DNA of 64,000 nt. It comes from Metallyticus violacea. Taxonomy: Eukaryota > Arthropoda > Insecta > Mantodea > Metallyticidae. Position 1 is the first letter of the stretch. Every line of letters starts with the position of its first letter. Below are positions 22,418 to 36,200 of this stretch, in pieces. The notes below the pieces were generated by a model, which was not told the origin of the DNA, ran no database searches, and saw nothing but the letters and a program-made list of their open reading frames with translations. Location: contig CM060831.1 in the NCBI GenBank assembly GCA_030762175.1, positions 31,509,001 to 31,573,000 of the forward strand, written 5' to 3'. A program made the translations under genes and the position numbers.

Positions 22418-25400
22418 AAAAAATTTTCATCTACAACAGAAATTCTTGTTAGCAATTTCTGAATGTAATTAATGCAGCTTTTTAATAATGTATATTTTAA
22501 CCTTATGCTTCTGGATTAAAAAGTATATATTTACCCATAAACTAACTGTTTCCATGAGCAAAGACTTCTGTTGTCATTGATGGTACTTATCATTGAGTAT
22601 TGCACCACTTCGCCCAAATGAATATGTAAGTTGGAACAAACAAGTTAAATTAATTCAATTTATCTACAAATGGTTTTTATAAAATGGAGTATAAGAGTTA
22701 TAAAACATCAGATGATGCTTGTTCACTAGTGGCAGCAGTAGTGGTTTTCTTTTTCTCCTCCCTTATATGAATACAGTATTCAGAGCTTGAAGTTATATAT
22801 ATGCAGTGGAAACATGCATATAAGTACTTTCAAAAGAAGACTTAATTACCTTAGCCAGTCGAGCTTAAAACCGCTTTCTTCACTTTTTACTGATAGAAAT
22901 GCTTAATGCCAAATACAACAAACTACTTAAGGCATTAAAATACTAACTTCTGAGAGTATTATAGATTGATATACATTGATTTTGATGTTAGTAAGCTTTA
23001 GCTGTTAATGTTTGTATATTGTATAAGTAGTTTACAATCAGATTTATTGAATAAAATCCAATATGGATTTCTTTTCCTAGCAGTCCTGTTAATTGCTGTA
23101 ATTAGTTATTAGTGAGCAAGCTAAAAATAATTTGAAGCTGAACATAAAAATTTTGGCATGTGCGGTTTAGTAGTTAAAATAATATATTACAAAAGTGCAT
23201 GGCCAAAATAATCAAAATACACTATTCTATATATTATCAAAGCACATAAAATATTAAAGTTAAATGGTACACAAATAGCAGCTAAGTAAACTAATTTTAT
23301 AAAGCAGTTAAAAGTACTTATTTTTAAATAATGTGTAAGAAAAAACTGGATGGATATATGCTCAATTCTATTAAGAAAGATTTCTTTCTTTCATTTAAAA
23401 GTGTTATAACATCTGCAATCCAAGGCATTTTGTTGGAAAACTTTGTAATTGAGAAGTATTAAGGAATTTATAAATGAGTTTTATCTGCTTTTAAATAGTC
23501 ATGACAGCTATAGACTAAGCAAAAATTAAATGAGAGAGCATGACACAAACATGCATGCACAATATATACTTGCATGTTTTTATGTAACTATACTGAAAAT
23601 AAAGAGCATTTTTTAAACATGTTGTTTTGCAATTGAATATCCCAGATCCCAAGATAGATTTTAATGAAAGTATCTTTGAAAGGACATTAATAGACGTATT
23701 ATTGAGAAGTTAGAAAGAAAAATGACAGTTTTAATTTCTAGAAATCTAAAAGTCTTAAAATGCAAAAGATAATAAAAAAAATACTATTATTACGCTCATT
23801 ACATTTTAACATTTGCATATCAACGGAGATGTCACCCAAGATTTTTCATATCTCTTTTATTACTGGAAAATTTGTTTTTGTTAAGCTATATACATTGTCA
23901 CAAGAAATCAACTTTCAGCAGCAATTAATTTGAGTGATAGCAATTGTTGATACATGTGTATTGGTTTTGTTGCCATGATATTTATAATATTTTAATCAGT
24001 AATAATTCCACTTATGGTCTGTCCATTATAAGTTTATAGCAGTTGTCAACAAAAGATGTGGCACAGGTAATTTTGATTGACTGACCGCCCTCTTCACTTC
24101 CAAATTAGCTTACGAAGTAGTGTTCCTTATTAAATGAGTATACTCTCTTAATTGTAAGCCTTTTTTTTGTCTATTTGCTTCATTTTGTTACTTATAGCAT
24201 TAAGAAATAATTTTATTATAAGATAAACGGTTTTATTTTAAATTTCAGTCAAGAACAGAAATGTTTTTATGAAAGAGATGTAGCTCATATGCATAACAAA
24301 CCAAATCTTGAAAATAATGGCAGAGCTTAAAATCATTTCTGCATGGTGGTAAATTTGACAGCCAAGAGGAAGGGTAAAGTGGGCAACATGGAGTAAAATT
24401 TTGGTATAAAGAAAAGATGGGCAGATTATAGAAGGTTATATTTCATTATTTGATTGTAAATATGCAAATCTAGGACATGAAGTTGAGTGATGATAAGCCA
24501 GATATAATCCTGTTTTACAATTCCCCTAATGCAAGAATGAATGCTGTTCAAAAGTGCATAAGAACATACTCTTGTCATCAGGAATGCAATGATGGCCAAT
24601 GACAGTGTTCAACCTGATCAATGTTGCAGCATATAATTTATGTCTTGTTTTGTGAAACTGACCACTGGACTAAAGAACACACAAAGAGGGAAAGATTATT
24701 TGAAGGAACTGGCTAGAGAAATTTGCATCATAAATATAAAGAGACATGCTAAAAATTCTGTTGATCTACATCCAAAGAATATACATGTTTTGCATCTTTT
24801 GATAATAATTGCAATTAAAGTCAAGGTACAGTGAGCAGAGGAACTGCATTCACAAAGCTGCAAGTATAAATAATGCATAATGTAGTTAAATATATTTCAA
24901 AGAAAGTCTGCTGCTTATTTATGCCCAAAAAGCATGGACCGAAAGAACATGAAGGCTTGCACTTTGTGCAATAATGTTCACATGTGTCCTGCTAATATGA
25001 CAAAAAGAGAATTCATTTCTATTAGAATCTGGTTGCAGTGTGAATGTGAATGAATGTTTTCATATGCATGATTCCTTATGTATGTTCAATTATTGTGCAC
25101 TATTTTATTGCATAGGCATAATAAATAAATAAATTATATGATACATTTCTTAGAAGACTTTTATATCATTTACAAGTATCAGTTAAAATTGTCTGTGTCT
25201 TTAGTGAAATGAAAATGAAACTCATAGTGATTTCTGAATAAAACATATAATGCTAAATACTTCTTTTTATAAATTCTTTGCTATGCAACAGTTGGATGCT
25301 TCATGATTTACATATAAAATCCATAAGTCTTAAAAATAAACAAAATATATCATTTATATATCCTTACTGCAAAAACATTATTAATTCTGTGAGGCCAGTC

Positions 25401-25747
25401 ACGGACCCTCTCCCTCATTCGGCATTAATTAGCACTACAATAGCTATATGCCATTTCAAACTATAGTTCCATAACTGTGAAAGCTCTATCGAAGGCATGC
25501 ACTCACCTGATAGCGTGTTTCCTCACCAACTGGTCAAGGCAGAGTCCTTCTTGCCCCCTCTTTAATGCTGCTTTGATACCATTTGTGCAATTAGTGTACA
25601 CTTAATTTTTTTTTTCCTTAAAGAAACATTGAACTATTTATATTTCTAAAGCATATAACTCTAACATTGGACATTATTGCACTAATATGAGATTCTTGAA
25701 TTTCTTGGCTAAGACCCTCTAGAATGTGGAGTGACATTGTTCATTAA

Positions 25748-25749
<2 letters not shown>
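22418..25749. other. NKIRAS 3' UTR and AT-rich intergenic DNA
   Basis: The start is 3' UTR. I recognised no further gene. At about 24480-24960 weak transposase-like frames occur (for instance a Cys-rich run ACTLCNNVHMC near 24955) but nothing could be assigned. Confidence 0.35.

Positions 25750-25795
<46 letters not shown>
25750..25795. repeat. (CT)n(CA)n microsatellite
   Basis: About 16 CT units pass into six CA units. Confidence 0.95.
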
Positions 25796-25942
25796 ACATG
25801 TGCATGCATATATAAACACTGCAAAACTGCATTATTGATTAAATAAATATACCTTTTTGATAACATCAAAGCTATTAACTCAAGATATTTATGTACAGCA
25901 TATCCTCATACTCTCTCCATTGTTATATTTATTTATACATTT

Positions 25943-26171
25943 CATTTGTGCTAAGTACAAAGATAATTTATGGCCTGATTCTATTTCTACATCAAGCAAC
26001 AGTCAAGACAATTTATATATAAATGGAAGAATGGGATCAATGTCTTTGGATCTCTATAAAGCATTAACCGCAAATTCAACAAAAGAGTTGGGAGCAATAA
26101 GTCTTCAGTTGATCAGAAGACACAAAATTTTCCATTTCAGTGATACAAGATTAAAATTTAATCCAGCTTGA
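25943..26171 (+). CDS. candidate terminal exon, unknown gene
   Basis: I do not recognise it. After a pyrimidine-rich tract and AG (ttgtgctaag) an open frame of about 75 codons runs to TGA, starting YKDNLWPDSISTSSNSQDNL. It contains GRMGSMSLDLYKALTANST and ELGAISLQLIRRHK and ends FNPA. Residue use is protein-like (mixed polar/hydrophobic, few runs). No partner exon was found on the plus strand between NKIRAS and this site, so it could be part of a longer gene, a pseudogene, or chance. Confidence 0.3.
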
Positions 26172-26340
26172 TTCTTTCTAAGTGCATTCAATATCTGTTT
26201 AGCTGACATAAAACATAAAAAAATTAAATAATTGCACATAGGTATCTATTAAAAAACAAAGCTTCATTAATAAAATCATTATATGATGGGCCAAACTAAA
26301 ACACTCTTATTGCTCCACTTACTTGCTATGAAATGTGGTA

Positions 26341-26372
26341 CTAGTTTCGAGAACCTTTGCTCTCATCCTCGG
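26341..26372 (-). ncRNA. hammerhead-like motif 10
   Basis: GG, CCGAGGA, T, arm GAGAGC, loop AAAG, arm GTTCTC, GAAAC, TAGTA, CC. Helix III changed from ACATGT to ACTAGT but keeps AC..GT. U4 is C. Helix II has one wobble. CAAGTAAGTGGAGC follows downstream. Confidence 0.45.
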
Positions 26373-27410
26373 CCTCGGGAAGACTCAATTATTTGAATAT
26401 ATGAGTGGCTTCACTGTGATAGTAAGTATTATAGTTCCTAAATGAACATTTTAAAAAGGTTTCATTAGTTTATCATAGCCATTGCCTAGCCAATATGGTT
26501 CCTCTAATATTCTAATTCATTATAGGCAAATGCAAACTAGACAGTAATCACTTTTTGCTCAGTGTTTTCAAACTTTTATGAATTATTTATATTTTATAAC
26601 TATGTACTCATATATCTAGCTTAATTTAAATGCAAAACCATAAACATTTTGACAGAATTTAATATCAAACATGCAAAATAAAGAATAAGTTTATGACATC
26701 ACAAAAAGTGTTCTTAGGTGACCATATCCATGTTAATTCCTTTATAATTTCTATCTTAATTTTTTTCTAAGTGCTATTACCTTATTACTTACCAACAATC
26801 TCTATTTTAACAAATTCTTCCTCTGCTAATCTTTACATGAACAGTCAAACACTTCCTTAACCTCAACCAAGTTCATTTATACTGTATTTATCAACATACC
26901 ATCTCTTTCAGAATCCATATTGATTACTTTATTAATTCAAATAAGCTCTTTTCTGTCATTATCTACTTATATTTTACAATCTACCTTTACCTCTTACAAG
27001 CTCCAAAATTCTGTTTGCTATTTATTTCTATTTGCCAAAATACCTGCCAATCCTCTAATCCTTACCTATACAAATGTTCTTCTTCAGTTATTGTTTTGAT
27101 ATTTTAATGCTCTTTCATACATCCATAAGGATATTCTTTTATTCTGAACTAACATTTTAATATTCTCTCCAGTATATTCCACACATGACTCTAACTTAGC
27201 ACCAGTACTGGCAGTATTTTGCAGCACACTCAATACAACTTTGCACCACTCGGGCAATTTATGCATATCTTGCATCAAATTGCAAGAAACTTCTTTGAAA
27301 CTCCAAACTTTGCATTATAAACTCATCTTAATTCCACTAAATTAAAATATTTTCTATCTTACTTTAATTATGGTTGTTAATATGTAAATATCTATGTACT
27401 TTATTTTAAT

Positions 27411-27690
27411 AGTGTTTAACACCCATTTTTACTACTGAGGCACCACAGGCAATGGACACTGATGATACATGAGATGAAATGATAAATTTGGAAAGCCTTT
27501 TTTTATTATTATTTATTATAAAGGATGGAAACATTCTAAGCATAAGTTTACTGCCTACCCAGCATTTGCCATTTATGAGGACTGAGGAAAACCTGGCAAA
27601 AACTACAACCAAAAAGGACAGCCTGGCAGGAATAGAACCCCAAACCTCCTGCTCACGAGTCCATGCCTAAATGACCTCAGCTACCCATAG
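27411..27690 (-). mobile_element. tRNA-derived SINE, family D
   Basis: On the minus strand the head reads tagctgaggtcatttaggca with a B box ggttctattcctg about 40 bp on. The body includes a 'cagtcctcataaatggcaaa' type segment and ends near 'cagtggtgcctcagtag..gggtgttaaacac'. Related copies are at 49.5, 54.7 and 57.0 kb. Confidence 0.65.
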
Positions 27691-28362
27691 CAATCTATGT
27701 ACTTTCTACTTGATCTCCCTTTCATTAATGCAAACTTCTTATATATTCCTTGAACCTGTCCTACAACATACGCTTCTTCTTTCTTCTTAATTTTGAAATT
27801 TTTAAGCACCATCATCTAAAGCTTGCCCCATTCTTCACCATACTCTCAATTTTCAAAATGGCACAATTTAATGGTGATTATGTGGATTGGTGCCATGTGT
27901 GAATCTTTATAGTACTAAATTTTACAATTTCTTTGATTAAAACTAGAACTGTATGTGTGACTACTTAAGATTTGGCGTCTGCTTTCACGAATGCTTTTCC
28001 TTAAGAAATTTATCTGTGTCCCTTATCTTCATTGAAATATTCACTCAGTCATTGCTATAGTGAAAGACAACCAACAAATAGGAATTAAAAATTTTCAAAG
28101 AGGGAAACTTTTACATAAATAAGCTTTATTCCTCCAGTCATAAATTACTGGAAAAGAAACATGTTTTATTAAATGTCTATGTAATAATTACATACAATCA
28201 AAAGTTTTGATTGTTACACTTTTAAACATAGACAAATATATTTTATTTTTTTAAAAACAATGTTATATTAAATCAATATTAAAATTTGCCTTTTGTGCAG
28301 TTCAGAACATTCACTTACAAGTTGCACACATTCTTTGCTATATTCCATATAAAAATAGAATT

Positions 28363-28448
28363 TCACCACTTTAATGCACAAGACAGCCTGCGAAGTACAA
28401 TTGTTGTACCGAAAACTTCATCCCATAAGTTACTGCTTATTCCATATC
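28363..28448 (-). CDS. FA2H: FA2H last coding exon
   Basis: Acceptor TTTAG; the split glycine codon (G + GA) continues [20 protein letters not shown] and ends KW with TGA. Too short for a simple ORF search; found by matching the expected GIS.LWD end of the family. Confidence 0.92.
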
Positions 28449-31400
28449 CTAAATTAAACAAAGAAATAATGATTAAAATGTTAAAATAAGTTTATTAAAT
28501 ATTATATAATAATGTCAAATAATATACATTACTTAATTTATAATGATAAACAGCTTCCAGAGAACTATCATTAATATTAACAAAGCCTTTTATGTTAAAC
28601 TGTATTTTGTAAAAATATGGTTTACCTTTCAAATGATGACATCCAAATGTTTTCACAACAATTAACAGATTGAGTATCAAAACACAAATATTTAACAGAA
28701 AACAACATTTCTCAACATTACATGCTAGTTTAAAATGTTCACTTTTGCTTTAAAATCTATTTTTATTATATATTAATGTACAAAACTTTTAACAGAAAAT
28801 AACAAATCTGATAACACTTTCATTTTTATTTAGTGCTGAGTTATCCTTTAAAGGTAAATTGTATGGAAACTCACCAGAATCATGATGTGTAAAGTGATGC
28901 TGATTGTGATATCGTTTCATAAAATACAAATAGGAGCCTGCTGCTGGACTTCCATAATGGAGATAATAGTGTATCAGATCATATGCTGTGTAACCTAATA
29001 TAAAGCAAATATTTCATTTTCAAATTAACACAAATCCCAATTTAAATTTTAATTTTGCATGTAAACCTAAGAGCTAAATTATCAACACCTAAGAGTGAAA
29101 ACCTCATAAGTTGACTTTGGTGGAAAATAAAATTTTCACAATGTTTTTAAGATAACTTAATGTTCTATGGCCTCCAATGTCAACACTAATTAATGTATTA
29201 TTAATCTTTTTTTATATGAGTATGTTGAATTTAAAAAATATTTACTCTGAAAAGCTTGTATCCCTAATCTATTTAGAATGAAATGTCATTTAAATTTTAA
29301 AACCAGATAAGTATGTTATTTGTTAATTCCTTTAGAAAAAAAGTCCAGATACATTCATATCAATGATTCAGTAATAGAATGAAATATCTACTTTTTATTT
29401 TACAGTTGCATTACTGTGGTGTTTTAAGTCACTATCAGTAATGCTTGGTTGGCATCACCCAGGTAAGATTCACATCTCATGTCACAATTCTTTTGATTGC
29501 TGATTAAGGTGGTTAATCTGTATGCTGTTTCAACATTTTGTTACTAATATAAAGAAGAATTATTTCTATAAGAATTAAAATCACATATTATTGTTATAAA
29601 ATATAGGGTTATTCTAAAGTAAGCTCCCAGTATTAAATGGCTGTATCTTTTGTACATATCAATTTGGTACCATATACCATTATACTTTGGGGGGGGGGGT
29701 TTGATTTTTTTTCTTTATGCATCTGTTTAACTTTTTTTGTTATTGCAGATGTGTCGTGTTTGTATAAACAATTGTGTCTTAGAATAATGACAGCAATTTT
29801 CAAGCAGAAAGCTGGGTGCTATGTCTTGTTGAATTAAAAATAAAACTCCTAAAATCATGATGCCTTTTTTCTTTTAAAGATCTGAGTATCCTGTGATATG
29901 TCAATATATAATATATTGACATGATTTTAGAAGTTTTATTTTTAATATATAATATATTGACATGATTTTAGAAGTTTTATTTTTAATATATAATATATTG
30001 ACATGATTTTAGAAGTTTTATTTTTAATTCAACAAGATTATGATAGTTTCACTGTGTGGATTCCTACATTCATTTTTAATTGGTGCTATGTTTTAATGAA
30101 AATTTCAGACTTGTAAGGCTATGTCACCATAGGAGAATTATATATTGAACATGAGAAAATGTTGAATGTTACATGGATTTAGAAATGTATCTTGCTCTAT
30201 TTGTAGTCTAATAAGATGCAAAGCATTTGAAAATGAGTTATTCAACACTGTGGCAAATTCTCAAGATAGAGATTTGGCTCTGTCCCTATAAAATGAAAAT
30301 GCATTTTGAATTCAAAGAATAAGATAAGCACATTCATATCATTTTCATTTTGTAAATGTTAACAGAAATGCAACTAAACTGAATGACTAGACAAAGTTTT
30401 GTGAACAGATTAGGCTTGTTTCAAATTAAATGGAGGTGTTAACACTCACAATTGCAGGATACGGACAGAAAATAATCTGAACAAAATTGTTCAGCAAAGA
30501 TTACATGATGTCTAGGTACTGTCTGGTGGGGTTTTATATCACATTTTATAATAATATCTTATTTCTACAAAGAAATGGAAAATAGACCAACAAAAACAGT
30601 AACAATATATAAGTTGCAATATTTTCAAATATTGAAAGGCCTTATACTACCAGAAATTACAATCATGATATTGAAAATATTGTTTTTGTGTAAGACAGCA
30701 CCCCACCTTTTGTATATATATAATAAAAACACTATAAAGCAACACATTTGGTGATTATGTAATTAGTAGGCATTTTCAGAACAGCTGGCCCCTCATGGAA
30801 TAGAACTGATTTCTCTTGAACTTTTCATCTATTGATGCTATTAACAAACTGCATTTAAAATTTAAGCATGCAACAAATAACTCCCCTTCTCCAATTTAAG
30901 TTAATATTTTATATTGCAGCTTAGTAATAACACCAGTTTTAAATGGAAGTTATCTATCAGCTCTTCTTAATATGTTTTAAACTTAATGCTTGAATACAAA
31001 ATACTAAATTGCAAATTTATTAACTTGAAATTGTACATTTAATTTGGCATGCAATAAAATTTTACATTTTTTATATAATACGATGTGTATTAAAATTTAA
31101 ACACATGTTTGTTACATAAGCACAAGCAAAAGCTCCTTATATTTCTGTAAATTTTTGGTGCAATGCCTGTCAGTTGAATTGTCTATTGTTCCTAAATATC
31201 AATTTTTGCATTATTAGTACAAAATTTCTACAATCTGGTTAAAAAATATATCACAATGTGATATAGGTTCAAGAAAATAAGTTCATAGGATACGTCATAA
31301 TCCAAGTTCATGTTCACATTTCCATCTAGTTGTGTGGAAAGACAGAAAAAGGCACCACAGTATATATTATTTATATTATTTACTATTTTCAACATTTCTC

Positions 31401-33226
31401 TAGTTCATATTTACAGCATTTAGGAAAAACCGGGTAAGTACTCCAGATAAAAGTTTACAGGAGATCTAGATAAAGCCTAAATCTGGCCCTAAAATCAGTA
31501 CCGATACACTAAAAGAGAATTTATTTTTTCAAGCAGTCTTACCCACTTTTACCTATTAAAAATGTAACAATGCAGGTCAAAACAATGTAATTAGAAGACT
31601 TGCTTGTATTTCTTTTTAATGTTTCCTTTGATAATATTAAGTAAGCTGATTTACCCATTAACATTATTTTATTATACAGGAACAATATATCCTGTTTTAA
31701 TAATTCAAAACAATGAAGTTATATGAGTGCATACTAATTAACCTAAAATTTAATGATAAATAACCTTATTTTTTCAGATTACTTACCTATTTTCATATGA
31801 CACAATATGACCATATGAGATCGTTGGTGCCTTTAACTAATTTTTGACTAAAAGTGGCATTTATCTGATGTTTATTAAATGCTGTAGATTTTATATGAAG
31901 CTTTTAAAAAATCCAATATCTTTGGCCTCATAGCACAGGCAAAATATTCTAAACCTTTGTTCTGAAACTATGTAATGTGGTGCTTATTATACAGTGCAAT
32001 CAATTTTGTTTTTCCCTGGAGTGTTTTGCCAGTTAGCCAGCCAACAGAGTCTCAGTGATTAGCAGGAGGGTAAAACAAAACAAACATACAACAACACACG
32101 AGCGGGGCCTCACTTATAGCAAAACCATGTGCCACATGGGAAAGCATCACTGATCGCATAGTATATGTAATTGTTTTTGTGAAGGTAATGTCCAGAATAT
32201 TATTATATATAAAAAACTGGAGATACTTACCTACACCTGTACCAGCTAAAGCAAAATTAAGCATCCATGTAGGCAGCAAGGATCTGTAGATATAATAGAT
32301 AACAACTGCTAACATTCCAGCTGGGAATGGAGGAAAAACCAGGCGATGATCATCAAATGGTGCCTGTATAAAAATATTTAAACAGTTAAGGAAAGCAAAT
32401 AACACTTCATCTTAACACTATGATAGAGTACAACAGATTCACTTTGTTATAGCTTAAAATAATATAATACAAGATATATTTTAAAATGAAAATGCTGAAT
32501 AAAATATTACAATTTAGAATGTTGTCATTGCACATGTGGAGGCATAAATAAATTAAATCAAAAGCCAACATTGAAGATATTTCACATCATCATCCAATTA
32601 CTAAGAGTATTTCCTTTGCCTAGAGTTGTATGTAGATCTATAGCAATAAAAGTTATATAACCACCAATGTTGCATACAATTTCCATCATTTTCTTACATT
32701 TTCTTTGATAAGGGTATATGAAAATTACAAGCATGTTGACCAATAAAGCACAAGAATTAAAATACCAACAGGTACTTTACATGTTTTTTATTTAACATGT
32801 TTCTAGAGCGCAGTACTGTCAACCTATACAAACACTTTGTTTTTGGTAAACTGCTAGAGGAATAATAAATATAAGTTCATACTTAAGAAATATCTAAAAT
32901 AAAATCTATTCATAGGACCATATGAATATCATAATGAATACTAATTGCAAAACAACTAATTTGTAAACCATTTTAATTACCTTATGATGAAGACCATGTA
33001 ATAGGAAATGCAATGTTATGAGTATTGGGGAAGTGTGAGGTGGTTGCAGATGAAAAATCCAACGATGTACTGAATATTCCATCAGAGACCAAATTGTAAC
33101 TCCAAATAATATGCCAAAAACTGCCCATAAGGCACTGATGCAACCTGTGAAATGTTACAAACTTAATAAGTATATTAACTTTTTAACGTAATTTTTTCTA
33201 GTTTACTGTTGTTGTTGTTGTTGTTA

Positions 33227-33270
<44 letters not shown>

Positions 33271-36200
33271 TACAATACATAAATTTTGTAGATATAAGAT
33301 TTTCAGATCTTCTTTGGATAGAAAGGAGGAGGGGAGTGCAGATACACAAAGGACATAAATATCACAGCAAATGCAAAGATGATAATGAAATTTTTCAGCC
33401 TGGTTCCTATGCTTGCTAATATTATAAGAGTTCAATGAATAAATGAACATACTTTCCCAAAAAATGTTTAAAAATTACCATATGATGAAGCATAACAGAT
33501 TTACTTTGATGCTTAAAAATTAAATAATTAAATATATATTTCAAAGACATAAACAAATTTCTTACACAGCTTTCTTTACACCAAGAGTTCTACCTGAAAA
33601 ACTGTAACTTCCCACAACTACCATATTTCGAGCAGAACTCTTGGCATTAAAAAAAGCTAAGTCATTTGCATATTTTCTGTAACTACAAATGAGTACTTAC
33701 TGCTGTAAGTGACAAATTAAATATAAACCTTACAATGATCAAAATTAGATGGATAATATCTAACTATAAAAAACATATATGCATATGGGAAATAAAGGAA
33801 ACAAGAGAGCTCTAAGATTGTTGCATCTTCTGAGATTAAAGTTTAACAAGTTAAATGTACTATTTTTTATGTAAAAAAGGAATTGAGGGTTAAAATTATT
33901 AGTAAATGGTCTTTGCTTTGGGTGAACTGTTAAGGTGCAATTACCAGAATCCTGTATTTTCTTACAGATCAAGGTAGACTAATCAAGTAACATTATGAGT
34001 CATCTTTTGTTCTGACAGTTTATAACTGGACATGGAAAATTTAAATCATACTTAGAAAAATTCCACATTCCTTTCCCCAGTGGTTATATCTGATCAAGTG
34101 ATCACAATACTCAGTTGATTGAACATTCTTTTAACTGTCTATCTCATGGCCATAAAATATATGTATTTGCTATTTGTTTAATCAAGTGCAATCAATTTTC
34201 AAAAATTCCACTAATTGACATTTTAAAAATACAATGTTATTTTTTATAATTTAACTAATTTGCTCATTATATTTTTAATAATTTGTAATTAATATTAGGA
34301 TATCTTATAGTTATATGTTTTGCTAATAAGTTCACATACTGTATTTTTTAGATTTTTTTTTATTTTTCTTTCTTTTGCTTATTTTCTTTCTTTTTTCTTT
34401 TTGTTGTTTTTCTATGTATTATTTCTCTGTATTTCAAATATCTTTACATCTTAACTGTTATCACTAGCAAATTTGTGAAATAGATATTTTATTCTTGGAG
34501 ACTTAACAAATAAATAAATAAATAAATGAATAAACAGAATAAAATATCAAGCTGAGTATTGTTGCCATTGGACAGAAATTTTATAAATCACCAAGTCGTT
34601 TCTCTTTTTTAAATAATAAAAGTTATAAACTTACAAGAGTCATGTAATAATTGGCATGATTTATGTTATTTTAGAATTGGAAAATCAGATTTTTCAATTT
34701 AAATTACAGCTTTGTATTTATAAACAATCATATTAATTCTTTCCATACATTTCCCCCATCATACTGACAATTTAAATAAATCTCTTTTATGCAATTCTGT
34801 TCCAACAACCTGGAGACACCGGTGTACTATATGTGCCTTCTCTATCTTGTAACAATGACCTAGCATCTGGTGTTTCACAAAACTAAAACTATAATCAGAA
34901 AATGATAAACCACTGAGGAGAAATGAAGGAGAATTTCATATCCAATATTCTCGGTTTTTCTCATGGCAAGGTGAAATGCTGCTAAATCATCTTTCTGGAT
35001 GTTTATCTTATACTGTATCATGTTTTGATATATGATTACTTCCCCCCCCCCCCCAGATTCCAAAAGTTCAATCAAAATGTTTCACCTATCTCCTACCACT
35101 GCTACCACCAAGTATGCATGTTGAAAAACAAAAGTTTGTGATGAATATTAGCATTGGGGCTTCCTTTTTAACAAGAAATTCAGTGAAATAAATTAAAGAT
35201 GATTGTTAGTAATTTTCTATTGTGTGCTTATTTCAGGACATAATGCAAAATACTGTCTTTCATCACATGGGCATGACTGGAGTTATTGATACCCACCAAA
35301 AATACTCATTCTTTTATTGCTGTAAATGTTTGGTCTTTAATATGGCACTACTTTCTACTTTTGTATGACTATCATAATTAGTTCACATCTTTGCATTAGT
35401 CTACAATAAAAAATAAAAGTTTGCTCTCATATCTCTAAAGTCAGAATATGCAATTTACATTGCCAGATCCTCAGTTTTAAACCAGAACAAAGGAATCTTT
35501 GTTTGGTAGGGATGTATTTTTCAACTTTTTAAGTTTACAGAAAATAGCCTTGGTTTTAAGCTTTTAAGCAATCTTGAATTTTCTTTCCTTTTTGCTCATC
35601 AGGTCTAAGTTTGATTTCATATTTTGCTGCATCATATTTTTTAGGTGGTGTTATTTCCATAATTTTTGTTATCTTAATGTGTTGATGACAGTTATGTTGT
35701 CATCTTTGGCAGCATGAAACATGTAAGATAGCTAAAAATTATGCAGCATCCAAAAGAAATTCTACTGTAATAATCTTTTATAAGACTCATATAAGAATTT
35801 ATCAAATATTGGAATTTGAAATCTTCAAAGGGGCATAACCATGTGCAATGTAGAATGTACACTTCTTGTGATGAAATATTGATAAATGATACAATCTCAT
35901 TTAAAAATGAACATTTGTGACCAACACTGCAGCTTTGCAGTTTTTCAGTTTTGAATGAGTGCTTAAGGAGAGTGATTTCAAAGCCCTTAAAAATCTTTCT
36001 TTTAAACACATATTTTCTTTAATACAATACAAAACATTGATAATTTCTCTTTAAATCACTTAGGCATATTTTTTATCTCTTAGATAATGTGACTGTTTCA
36101 ACAGTTCTCCCCTCTCCCAGTATCCAAAGCTCAGGCAATACAACATTCCAAAGTCATTCTGAAGTGGGTGATACAAAATCATATCCTAACCACTTATAAC

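Noticed and set aside
29404..29461. 58-bp sequence between TTTTACAG and GTAAGA on the plus strand
   Set aside because: Good splice consensus but only 19 codons ([15 protein letters not shown]), no homology, and it lies inside an intron of a minus-strand gene.
33175..33450. 91-codon ORF with a poly-asparagine run
   Set aside because: It is a translated trinucleotide microsatellite; flanks show no protein-like text.
35692..36009. 105-codon minus ORF
   Set aside because: Cysteine/phenylalanine-rich text typical of AT-rich DNA, no domain and no splice context. It lies inside the FA2H intron.
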